From Chlorobiaceae bacterium (GTDB lineage Bacteria > Bacteroidota > Chlorobiia > Chlorobiales > Chlorobiaceae), in assembly GCA_013334485.1 (NCBI GenBank), contig JAAXXL010000015.1, positions 1-49,280 of the forward strand: a stretch of DNA of 49,280 nucleotides, given 5' to 3'. Made by a program: the position numbers and the translations under genes. Positions 1-7,315 of this stretch are shown here, one piece after another. The notes under the pieces are model-generated. The model had not been told where the DNA came from, made no database searches, and saw only the letters and a list, made by a program, of their open reading frames with translations. Position 1 is the stretch's first letter. Every line of letters starts with the position of its first letter.

Positions 1-2
1 TG

Positions 3-1037
3 CTCAGTAAAAAATCGGCTGAAATTGCAAGAGTGCTCTCAACAATTCCTGGGGGAACCGATCTCTCTGTTGAAAAAGTCTCAGGCCAGCCCTATCTGAC
101 CGTAAACATCGACCGCTCGAAAATTGCCCGCTACGGGCTGAATATCAGCGATGTGCAACGGGTTATAGAGATCGGTGTAGCCGGTAAGGCTGCATCACAG
201 TTGTACGAAGGGGACCGCAGCTTCGACATTACTGTTCGACTTCCTGAAGAAAAAAGGAACTCTCTTGAAGCGCTCAAAACGCTTATGATCACCACAAAAA
301 CAGGGGTTAACGTACCTCTCGAACAGCTCGCTGAAATCAACATGATTGAAGGGCCGGTTCAGATAAGCCGTCAGGACGGTGTAAGAAGAATCGGTATCGA
401 GATGAATATTACCGGCAGGGATATCGGCGGGTTTGTGACCGAGGCAAAGCAGAAGATCAGGGCGCAGGTCAAGCTGCCTGCAGGATATTATATCACCTGG
501 GGAGGACAGTTCGAGAACCAGCAGCGAGCGATGAACAAACTGATGATCATCGGACCGGTTGCCATCGGCCTGATACTGCTGCTTCTCTTCATCACCTTCC
601 GCTCTATCCGTCTGGCACTCCTGGTCATATCCAATCTGCCGTTTGCTCTGATCGGCGGGGTTTTTGCGCTCTACATCTCCGGGCAGTACCTCTCTGTTCC
701 TGCGTCGGTCGGTTTTGTTGTCCTGTTTGGAGTTGCGGTACTCAACGGGCTGGTGCTGGTATCACGCATATCCCAACTGCGTGAGGAAGGTCTTGAACTG
801 TATGAAGCCATCAAAAAAGGATCTCTTGATCGCCTGCGTCCGGTGTTGATGACCGCATCTATTGCGATTTTCAGCTTGCTGCCGATGCTGCTCTCAAGCG
901 AAACCGGTTCCGAAATACAGAAACCGCTTGCAACCGTTGTTGTTGGCGGCCTGATAACCTCAACATTGCTCACACTGCTGATTATCCCGTCAGTTTATGG
1001 ATGGTTTGAAAAGACAAAGGTCGAGAAAGCGATCTGA
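3..1037 (+). CDS. Heavy-metal efflux RND transporter, CusA/CzcA type (5' partial)
   Basis: This is the C-terminal third of an inner-membrane RND proton antiporter of the heavy-metal (HME) class, which exports metal ions through a tripartite envelope complex. The reading frame is open from the window edge, so the gene starts upstream; about 345 codons are visible. The visible part has the periplasmic porter region with a GGQFEN motif, then a run of membrane segments beginning near LMIIGPVAIGLILLLLF. It ends with the GSEIQKPLATVVVGGL stretch typical of CusA/CzcA rather than of drug-exporting AcrB relatives. The metal cannot be told from this part. The partner membrane-fusion and outer-membrane genes would lie outside the window. 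A hairpin terminator follows the stop codon. Confidence 0.9.
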   Translation, partial: LSKKSAEIARVLSTIPGGTDLSVEKVSGQPYLTVNIDRSKIARYGLNISDVQRVIEIGVAGKAASQLYEGDRSFDITVRLPEEKRNSLEALKTLMITTKTGVNVPLEQLAEINMIEGPVQISRQDGVRRIGIEMNITGRDIGGFVTEAKQKIRAQVKLPAGYYITWGGQFENQQRAMNKLMIIGPVAIGLILLLLFITFRSIRLALLVISNLPFALIGGVFALYISGQYLSVPASVGFVVLFGVAVLNGLVLVSRISQLREEGLELYEAIKKGSLDRLRPVLMTASIAIFSLLPMLLSSETGSEIQKPLATVVVGGLITSTLLTLLIIPSVYGWFEKTKVEKAI

Positions 1038-1083
1038 TTGCGGATGCATTGAAGAGCCTCTCCTGACCGATGCACAGGAATGG

Positions 1084-1121
1084 AAAAAGCCCTGATGGTT
1101 CAATACATCAGGGCTTTTTTT
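1084..1121 (+). terminator. Rho-independent terminator after the RND gene
   Basis: An A-run leads into the perfect stem GCCCTGATG / CATCAGGGC with an 8-nt loop and a T7 tract. It ends transcription of the RND pump. The A-tract on the other side could let it also act on the minus-strand channel gene that converges here. Confidence 0.88.
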
Positions 1122-1155
1122 ATGAAACAACTCTCAATGGAAAAAAAAGCAATGC

Positions 1156-2253
1156 CTATTTCTGGAAGAGCAGTACAGCAAATACGGCTACAAAAAAGAG
1201 TACCTGGAGGGCAAAGCTGATTTTATCGATTTTAATCATCCTCAGAACACTTGCGGGGGACTCCCTGTCAAGCTTGCTGTTGATTATAATGATCTGAATC
1301 AGGGTCAGCCCCACAGAGAGGTAGGCAAGAAGGTATATTTTATCCATCAGCACCAATGAGGAGCAGCCCGGAATTGCATCCAGTGCTGATTGCTGTAAAA
1401 AAACAATCGTCAATAAAGCTGTTGCGGGCATGGCAACGCGGACTTCAAACAATGTTGGATTCAAAAGCAACGAGAGCCAGTTGGACATCAGGATAATCAG
1501 CAATGGAAGCATGAGTTTCCAGATAAAAAAGTTGATATATCGCTCAAGATTCAGGGAGATTTTGAGACCTGCATATTTTGATGCCGAGGCTATACCTTTT
1601 TCGCCGAAATCAGTTCCATAGTCGTGGATATAACTGCTTGCATCAAGTCCCGTAACTTTCCAGCCCGGAACCTTCAGGCCGCCATCATAACCCGAAGAGG
1701 AGCCGTCAGGAACGTAATAACATTGCTCATACGTTTCAGTTGAGTTTTCGACAAACAACGACAACGCCTGTTTATCAAGGGGATAACTGCTCAGGTTAAA
1801 TGGCTGAAAAAAGACTCCGTCAAGACGGATAATCTGATAGTTCTCTCCATTACTCAACACTTTCGGAGTGTCAAGCAGTTTCTTTTTTGTCAAGCTTGCA
1901 TCCTGTACAAGATTGGTAAAATCCAGTGATGCTACAGGGTCTACATCCCCCTTCCACCGAAGCCACATATAGGCAGTAATAGAGTAGGTGCTGGCTTTCA
2001 GATCAAGATTGTAGACGTTGATACCATAGATACCAACCGTTACTTTCTGCGCTCCGGGAGCAGGGGTATCCATATTCACCAGTGTCCCCTGGGTATTGCG
2101 GAGTGATGATGAGAGCCTGTGCTTTACCGGAGTGGCTTCTGCTGCAAAGGTTGTTTGCGAAACAAAAAGTATGAGCAAAAGCAGTATTAACGATTTCGTC
2201 AAAACAATCAGCCTGTCACTTGTCAATTGTTGCATATGGTTTTTTAAGCGCAT
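1156..2253 (-). CDS. Pentameric ligand-gated ion channel (Cys-loop receptor family, prokaryotic)
   Basis: This is a homologue of the bacterial pentameric channels ELIC and GLIC, which open an ion pore in the inner membrane when a ligand or protons bind the periplasmic domain. The 365-residue length fits the family. Residues about 15-38 look like a signal peptide (SLILLLLILFVSQTTFAAEA). A beta-rich extracellular domain follows, with YMWLRW (loop D-like) and the pro-loop SSYPLDKQ, the prokaryotic version of the Cys-loop without its cysteines. Four membrane helices come next: M1 with its conserved proline (KLMLPLLIILMSNWL), pore-lining M2 (AMPATALLTIVFLQQSALD), M3, and M4 at the C-terminus. It stands alone, convergent with the RND gene. 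The ligand and ion selectivity are unknown. The fold assignment rests on the whole motif series and is strong. Confidence 0.85.
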   Translation of the reverse strand: MRLKNHMQQLTSDRLIVLTKSLILLLLILFVSQTTFAAEATPVKHRLSSSLRNTQGTLVNMDTPAPGAQKVTVGIYGINVYNLDLKASTYSITAYMWLRWKGDVDPVASLDFTNLVQDASLTKKKLLDTPKVLSNGENYQIIRLDGVFFQPFNLSSYPLDKQALSLFVENSTETYEQCYYVPDGSSSGYDGGLKVPGWKVTGLDASSYIHDYGTDFGEKGIASASKYAGLKISLNLERYINFFIWKLMLPLLIILMSNWLSLLLNPTLFEVRVAMPATALLTIVFLQQSALDAIPGCSSLVLMDKIYLLAYLSVGLTLIQIIIINSKLDRESPASVLRMIKIDKISFALQVLFFVAVFAVLLFQK

Positions 2254-2536
2254 AGATATACCCCATTGTTGATTTGGTTAAATAAAAACAGTTATAACGA
2301 TTTCTCTTGCGAAGCAATTGAAAGGCAGAAAAAATCCAGGCGGCTAACAATGCGGACGGTGTACAAACGTCAAGGAAGAGAACCAGAAAACAGCGCGTGT
2401 CTTCAGAATAAAAAAGCCTGAATTTAAGGCTAATCGAATTATTACCCAAAAAATTTCAATGAATAAGCAGCAATAGCACAATAAAACATCGCAAAATCAG
2501 TATTAACTGAGTGTAACCGCAAAGCATATTGCTGTT

Positions 2537-3331
2537 CTATTCTCTGAGAGAGAGCGATTGTACGCAGCTTTCAATAACACGAATATCAACTTCTGCACAT
2601 CCGCCTCTTTTTCCCTTTTCATATTCGAAAGGGTTATCCAGATCCTTTATCAACAGATAGATGTAGGTATAGAGAAGCGTCACAAATGCCGTAATGAATA
2701 CTTCAGTAAAATTGGTATCAAACGTTGTTATAAACAGGGATGCGATGGTCAGTGTAATGATCACCTCAAGAATTGCGTACCCGGCAGGAATAAAACCGGT
2801 ATCAGCAATCACACCCAACCGTGTAACACTCCCCCGCAAGGCCTGAAATTCATTCTGAACTTTCATGACAACAGGAGCTGCAATTCCGGACTTGTACATC
2901 TGGCTGGTTACAGGTTTTTGAGAATCATTTATTTCACTCAACAGCTCCTTGCTGCTCATCTCCTGGTAGATATACGACAACAGATGAGAGGCAATACTCC
3001 TCAAGGATTTTTTTGCGGCAGCACAATCAATTTCTGAATTATCCTGATACTTGGAATCTGAACCGACAAGCGTCAAGACGTCATATATATTTTCCAGATT
3101 ACCACACATATTTGCCGGAATTTTTTCCGACTCCTTGAAATCAGCCATAACTCCATTAACCAGTATGCTTGAAAAGAATACACCGGCACCAAGCAACACT
3201 CCAATATCAGAGAACTTTATATACCCTGTAAAACCAAGGATATAGTGAACCGACAGCTTGACGGCAATCACCACAATTACGACAACAAGTGAAGGCAACA
3301 ACAGCTTGAATCTGAATAAACCTTTAAACAT
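2537..3331 (-). CDS. Predicted membrane protein, possibly bestrophin-like/DUF4239-like
   Basis: This is a 264-residue protein with two hydrophobic segments near the N-terminus (about 10-32 and 42-60) and two more near residues 185-230. A soluble, largely helical region lies between the pairs. The 2+2 layout, the sequence ADFKESEKIP after the second helix and the DLDNPFEY motif just after the last helix recall the bestrophin-like DUF4239 family of putative anion channels. I make that link from pattern only. It lies upstream of, and on the same strand as, the ligand-gated channel gene with a 283-bp gap, so co-transcription is possible but not shown. Composition is rather A+T-rich. Confidence 0.6.
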   Translation of the reverse strand: MFKGLFRFKLLLPSLVVVIVVIAVKLSVHYILGFTGYIKFSDIGVLLGAGVFFSSILVNGVMADFKESEKIPANMCGNLENIYDVLTLVGSDSKYQDNSEIDCAAAKKSLRSIASHLLSYIYQEMSSKELLSEINDSQKPVTSQMYKSGIAAPVVMKVQNEFQALRGSVTRLGVIADTGFIPAGYAILEVIITLTIASLFITTFDTNFTEVFITAFVTLLYTYIYLLIKDLDNPFEYEKGKRGGCAEVDIRVIESCVQSLSLRE

Positions 3332-4019
3332 AAAACAGGATCAGGATAATGTTGAAACAGGATAAACTGAAACGGATGATAATTGAATGCGCGCAAACAT
3401 GTAATGGAAAAGCTTTACAAATTTCAGGAATCCGTAAAGCTCGTAAAACACTCGATTCCAGGAAGGTGCTGGACAAAAGCATTTAAAAAAACGCAGACAA
3501 AATACACTTATTCTGAAAAGATTGCGGGTTTTTCAGATTTGAAACCACAAATAATTGCGATTTATGGGCACCGCTATTAATTGTCATGAGAAACCCGAGG
3601 AGAAAGCAGCACAGAAACCGGCGTACACCATCAACCTGACATGCAGAATAACCCACCCAACTGATCAATTGACCCGGTATCCTGCCGACCGCCACTCTCC
3701 ACTTTTTTTGAGCACCAATGTCACCGTTTCAACGATAAATCTCTTATGGGCAAATTCCGTCCGAAAATTCAAGAGTGCATACTTTCCGAGTGGCATGCCG
3801 GGAAGAGTGCCCGACTCCCTGACGTTCTTCACCTCAGGACGGCTGTAACAGCGATGAATGTCCAGTTGATGCTTGACGATAATCGCCCTGATCCTGAACT
3901 TATAGCCCTCGCACTTTGTCTATTAAAGTGTTAGACGAAAGAGTGATCAGAAAAGAGCGGTTACAAGGGTGTTGAGGGTATTCGTATGGGTGAAGGAAAT
4001 AATTTAACTGATAGATAAA
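3332..4019. other. 688-bp stretch without a convincing gene
   Basis: Several 60-97 codon open frames cross this stretch on both strands. None has a good ribosome-binding site or a recognisable product, and they overlap one another. The one recognisable item is a decayed copy of the MITE-like repeat at about 3565-3685. The stretch looks like gene-free, eroded accessory DNA. Confidence 0.55.
3565..3685 (+). repeat. Decayed copy (D) of the MITE-like repeat
   Basis: Starting at gggcaccgctattaattg, the sequence follows the intact copy at 21228-21369 through its GTCGTGAGAAGCCCGAGG block (here gtcatgagaaacccgagg). It continues through the AGAAACCGG...GTACAC block and, with gaps, through the CACCCAAC block. 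The right terminal repeat is no longer recognisable. This appears to be an old insertion. The alignment was made by eye. Confidence 0.65.
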
Positions 4020-4240
4020 ATGAACACGATAAAGATAGTTGCGATCCTGTTGATGCTATCGGGGATAGTGGGACTTGTCTTTGGCAGTTTCAATTACACA
4101 AAAGAGACCGAAGAGGTAAAGTTGGGACCGCTCGAACTCTCCATAAAGGAAAAAAAACAGTCAATATACCGGTTTGGGCCGGAGTGGGGGCGATTGTTGC
4201 CGGTGGAGTGCTGCTGGTTTACGGCACAAAAAAAAGTTAA
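4020..4240 (+). CDS. Small two-helix membrane protein (DUF3185-like), reading frame broken by a -1 shift
   Basis: The first 46 codons encode MNTIKIVAILLMLSGIVGLV and a short charged stretch ending in KEKK. In the -1 frame the sequence continues TVNIPVWAGVGAIVAGGVLL, then VYGTKKS and a stop at 4238-4240. Together they make a protein of about 73 residues with two glycine-rich membrane helices, the plan of DUF3185-type proteins. The zero frame instead runs into 47 codons of non-membrane sequence (to 4298) that overlap the next gene. The shift falls in eight A residues (4150-4157) and lies on a correctly phased A_AAA_AAA slippery heptamer (4151-4157). It could be a mutation, a read error, transcriptional slippage or programmed frameshifting. 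No function is known. Confidence 0.6.
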
Positions 4241-4278
4241 CGCTTTAGTTGTGATCGGTAAACAAAAATCACCGCAGC

Positions 4279-5400
4279 ATGCTGAATGGCTTTTATAAAA
4301 GAGTGTTTGAGCGCATCCTTGATGATGCAGATGTCAAAATCGGTGGCCGGAGGGCGTGGGACATCCAGGTCCATAATGAGGCTCTCTATCACCGTGTTGT
4401 GACCCAGGGGAATCTTGGTCTGGGTGAGGCCTATATGGAGGGGTGGTGGGATTGTGAGCAGCTTGAAGAGTATTTTTACCGGGTTATCGACTCAAAAGCC
4501 GAGCATAAACTCTCCCCTCCGGTCATGCTCATCGGAAAGGTAATGAGCAAGCTCTACAATATGCAGCGCCCCTCAAGAGCCTTCAGGGTTGCAGAGAAGC
4601 ACTACAACATCGGCAACGACCTCTTCAAGGCGATGCTTGACAAGCGGATGCTTTACAGTTGCGGTTACTGGAAAGAGGCGAACACCCTTGAAGAGGCACA
4701 GGAGAAGAAGCTCCATCTCATTTTTCAAAAGCTGCAGCTCAGGCCGGGAATGACGGTGCTTGACATCGGATGCGGATGGGGTGGAGCTGCACAGTTTGCG
4801 GCAGAACACTACGGCGTTTCAGTTCACGGCGTAACGGTCTCAACCGAACAGGCTGCCATTGCCCGCGACTATTGTGCCGCTTGGCCGGTTACCATTGAAG
4901 TTATTGACTACCGCAAGATGACGGGCAACTACGACAGGATCTACTCCATCGGCATGTTCGAGCATGTTGGATACAAGAACTATCGGGAGTATTTCAAAAT
5001 TTCTCATGAGTGCCTGAAAGAGGATGGCTTGATGCTGCTTCACTCCATTGGAGGCAACACCTCAAGCACAAGCGTTGAACCATGGGCAAACAAGTACATC
5101 TTTCCGAACGCAAACATTCCCTCAGCAACCCAGATCGCTTCCGGTTATGAAGGGCTCTTTACACTCGAAGACTGGCACGTCTTTACCCATGACGACTACG
5201 CCAAAACACTGATGGCCTGGTATGAAAACATTGAGAAGCAGTGGACGATGCTGCCGGACCGATACGACGAAGTGTTTCAACGCATGTGGCGATACTATCT
5301 CTTGAGCTGCACGGGCGGGTTCAGATCGAGAACAAACCAGTTGTGGCAACTGCTGCTTTCAAAGAGAGGCATCAGAGAGTGCTACTCCATTCCGAGGTAA
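4279..5400 (+). CDS. cfa: Cyclopropane-fatty-acyl-phospholipid synthase
   Basis: The enzyme transfers a methylene group from S-adenosylmethionine to the double bond of unsaturated acyl chains in membrane phospholipids, forming cyclopropane rings. At 373 residues it is close to E. coli Cfa (382). It has the N-terminal lipid-binding domain (GLGEAYMEGWWDCEQLEEYF), the SAM-binding motif VLDIGCGWGG near residue 160, YSCGYW just upstream, the catalytic-pocket MFEHVG near residue 217, and a C-terminal GFRSRTNQLWQ segment. It starts 38 bp after the small frameshifted membrane gene and is convergent with the ATPase gene that ends at 5440. Assignment is firm. Confidence 0.93.
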   Translation: MLNGFYKRVFERILDDADVKIGGRRAWDIQVHNEALYHRVVTQGNLGLGEAYMEGWWDCEQLEEYFYRVIDSKAEHKLSPPVMLIGKVMSKLYNMQRPSRAFRVAEKHYNIGNDLFKAMLDKRMLYSCGYWKEANTLEEAQEKKLHLIFQKLQLRPGMTVLDIGCGWGGAAQFAAEHYGVSVHGVTVSTEQAAIARDYCAAWPVTIEVIDYRKMTGNYDRIYSIGMFEHVGYKNYREYFKISHECLKEDGLMLLHSIGGNTSSTSVEPWANKYIFPNANIPSATQIASGYEGLFTLEDWHVFTHDDYAKTLMAWYENIEKQWTMLPDRYDEVFQRMWRYYLLSCTGGFRSRTNQLWQLLLSKRGIRECYSIPR

Positions 5401-5439
5401 CGGGTTGTTACGCATCCATCCTTTTGAGCAGCAGGCTGC

Positions 5440-6633
5440 TCAGGCAAAAAGTTCAAGGGGATCAATCTCAAGGAACTCCTGCCATGGAATACCCGAGTTC
5501 CCGACCAGAAGTACCTTGTCGGGATTGTATTGACGTCGGAACGCTTCCATGCCCGATGCTCGATGCGTATGGCCGCTTTTTATCTCCAGTCCGATAACTT
5601 TTCCGGAGTGAACCAGAACAAAATCCACCTCATAATTTCCCTGACGCCAATAATAAAGGTCAAGTGCATCACTACTTGTATGATTAAGAAGATGGGCACC
5701 AATTGCTGACTCTACCCATCTTCCCCACAATGCCGGGTTCGAAGAAACTGTATGGAAGGAGAGCTGCTGCTGTGCACTGACAAGCGCGGTGTTGTACACC
5801 TGGAATTTCGGACTTGAAGCTTTTTGCCGCAGTGATTCCTGGCTGTACTTTGCCAGCCCTCCCAATAGCCCTGCGGTATCAAGCAGCCGCAGATAGTGAG
5901 AGAGTGTTGTGGTATTTCCGGCATCCTGCAACTGACCAAGCATTTTTGTGTAGGAAAGAATCTGACCTGAATAACTGCATCCCAGTTCAAACAACCGTTT
6001 CATAAGGGCCGGCTTGTCTACCCGGGTAAGCATAAGAATATCCTTTGAAATGCTTGTTTCAATCAACGATTCTGCAACATATCTTGCCCAGCGTGGTTCA
6101 TCCTCTACGAGAGCTGCTGCTCCGGGATATCCGCCAAACCAGACATATTGTTCGGGTGAAAAATCGAACGCTTTTTTCATCTCCCCGAAAGACCAGTGGC
6201 CAATGTAAATTGTTTCAAACCGTCCGGCGAGCGATTCAGAAAGCCCCTGCTGGAGTAACAATCTGGAAGAGCCCAAAAGAATCACTTTGAGCGATTGATT
6301 ATTGAGTGTATCGGCATCCCACTCTCGCTTTACAGCTTCACTCCAGTTACTGATTTTCTGAATCTCGTCTATGACAAGCACAGCCTCCTGCTGCCCGGAG
6401 TGGCGGAGTTTAAGACGTGCTGCTTCCCATTGCTGCGTGATCCAACCGGAGTGCCCGGCAGCAACAAGATCCGCTGAAGCAAAATGAACAGGAAGCGAGG
6501 TTGCCTGCATAAACTGCCGGGCAAGAGTGGTTTTACCAACCTGACGGGGTCCGTGCAGCACCTGGATGAATTGACGCGGCTCAGATTCAATCCGCTTCGC
6601 CAGCACTGCTTTTTGCGATCTCTCAATGATCAT
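5440..6633 (-). CDS. AAA-family ATPase with C-terminal DUF4143 domain
   Basis: This is a 397-residue ATP-binding protein of the widespread AAA_14/DUF4143 group. The Walker A motif is GPRQVGKTT (about residues 28-36). Walker B is LVIDEIQKI (near 106), followed by the sensor-like LLGSSRLLL. The DUF4143 half holds a winged-helix-like stretch (LSYTKMLGQLQDAGNTTTLSHY) and a nuclease-like core with YYWRQGNYEVDFVL and LEIKSG. This last part resembles a PD-(D/E)XK fold, with D (in EVDFV), E and K in place. The cellular role of the family is not established; proposed roles include toxin-antitoxin-like or mobile-element functions. The start codon lies 9 bp from a striking double palindrome, which suggests autoregulation. 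Confidence 0.85.
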   Translation of the reverse strand: MIIERSQKAVLAKRIESEPRQFIQVLHGPRQVGKTTLARQFMQATSLPVHFASADLVAAGHSGWITQQWEAARLKLRHSGQQEAVLVIDEIQKISNWSEAVKREWDADTLNNQSLKVILLGSSRLLLQQGLSESLAGRFETIYIGHWSFGEMKKAFDFSPEQYVWFGGYPGAAALVEDEPRWARYVAESLIETSISKDILMLTRVDKPALMKRLFELGCSYSGQILSYTKMLGQLQDAGNTTTLSHYLRLLDTAGLLGGLAKYSQESLRQKASSPKFQVYNTALVSAQQQLSFHTVSSNPALWGRWVESAIGAHLLNHTSSDALDLYYWRQGNYEVDFVLVHSGKVIGLEIKSGHTHRASGMEAFRRQYNPDKVLLVGNSGIPWQEFLEIDPLELFA

Positions 6634-6641
6634 AATATTTT

Positions 6642-6679
6642 ACTCAATACGTTGAGTGAATTTACTCAACGTATTGAGT
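6642..6679 (-). promoter_or_regulatory. Nested palindrome, likely operator of the DUF4143 ATPase gene
   Basis: ACTCAATACGTTGAGT (6642-6657) and its exact reverse complement (6664-6679) are separated by 6 bp. Each 16-bp arm is itself built from ACTCAA...TTGAGT, so the site has four half-sites with two levels of symmetry. It lies 9-46 bp upstream of the ATPase start codon, where it would overlap a promoter or leader. The regulator is unknown; the ATPase itself is one candidate. Confidence 0.7.
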
Positions 6680-6808
6680 AATTCAAAACAAACAAACAAG
6701 TGGGCGATAAACCGAACAAAAGAGGCAGTGGTATCGAATAGCTCCGGATCTCAAATCAAAATGGTAACTTGCCATATAAAAATGAATACGGCACTGCGCA
6801 GAACACCA

Positions 6809-6822
6809 GGGCACCTCTGTTA
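6809..6822. repeat. Possible solo end of the MITE-like repeat
   Basis: gggcacctctgttaa matches the outer 13-14 bases of the repeat's terminal inverted repeat (with the C/T variant seen at the right end of the copy ending at 21369). It lies 16 bp upstream of the YjbQ start codon. The match is short and could be chance. Confidence 0.3.
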
Positions 6823-6838
6823 ACCCGCTTTCAAAATC

Positions 6839-7258
6839 ATGAAATCATACAACAAAGAACTCTGGCTTGAGATTCCTGCACGAATGGATTTTGTCAATAT
6901 CACCGGCAAGGTTGAGCGGGCTCTGGAGGAGAGCGGCATTCAGGAGGGACTCTGCCTCGTCAATGCGATGCACATAACCGCATCAGTCTTTATCAACGAT
7001 GACGAACCGGGGCTGCATCAGGACTACAAAAAATGGCTTGAGGAGCTGGCTCCGCATGAACCGCTCAGCCGCTACCAACATAACAGAACCGGAGAGGATA
7101 ATGGTGATGCCCATCACAAGCGGCAAATCATGGGACGGGAGGTTGTTGTTGCCGTCACCAAAGGGCGACTCCATTTCGGCACCTGGGAGCAGATCTTCTA
7201 CGGAGAGTTCGACGGCAAAAGAAAAAAGCGGGTGCTGATCAAAATCATCGGAGAGTAG
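6839..7258 (+). CDS. yjbQ: YjbQ/UPF0047 family protein (secondary thiamine-phosphate synthase-like)
   Basis: This is a 139-residue protein matching the compact UPF0047 (YjbQ) fold along its whole length. It has the family stretch [19 protein letters not shown], then the histidines in [17 protein letters not shown], and the terminal [18 protein letters not shown]. Family members can complement thiamine-phosphate synthase mutants weakly in vitro, but the natural role is unsettled. The gene stands alone and ends at a strong bidirectional terminator shared with the convergent glutamine synthetase gene. Confidence 0.9.
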   Translation: MKSYNKELWLEIPARMDFVNITGKVERALEESGIQEGLCLVNAMHITASVFINDDEPGLHQDYKKWLEELAPHEPLSRYQHNRTGEDNGDAHHKRQIMGREVVVAVTKGRLHFGTWEQIFYGEFDGKRKKRVLIKIIGE

Positions 7259-7260
7259 AC

Positions 7261-7301
7261 AAACAAAAAAGGCCCGCAAGTGCGGACCTTTTTTGTTTGT
7301 T
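7261..7301. terminator. Bidirectional terminator between YjbQ and glutamine synthetase III genes
   Basis: AAACAAAAAAGG plus CCGCA pairs with TGCGG plus CCTTTTTTGTTT around a tiny loop. The A- and T-tracts on the two arms allow termination from both sides. Both flanking genes end within 20 bp of it. Confidence 0.9.
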
Positions 7302-7315
7302 CATTCTGGTATTGT

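Noticed and set aside
2216-2449. 77-codon minus-strand frame upstream of the channel gene
   Set aside because: It overlaps the start of the ligand-gated channel gene in another frame, has no ribosome-binding site, and its product resembles no protein family.
3383-3934. Several overlapping 60-97 codon frames
   Set aside because: They run through the decayed repeat copy, overlap each other on both strands and lack start signals.
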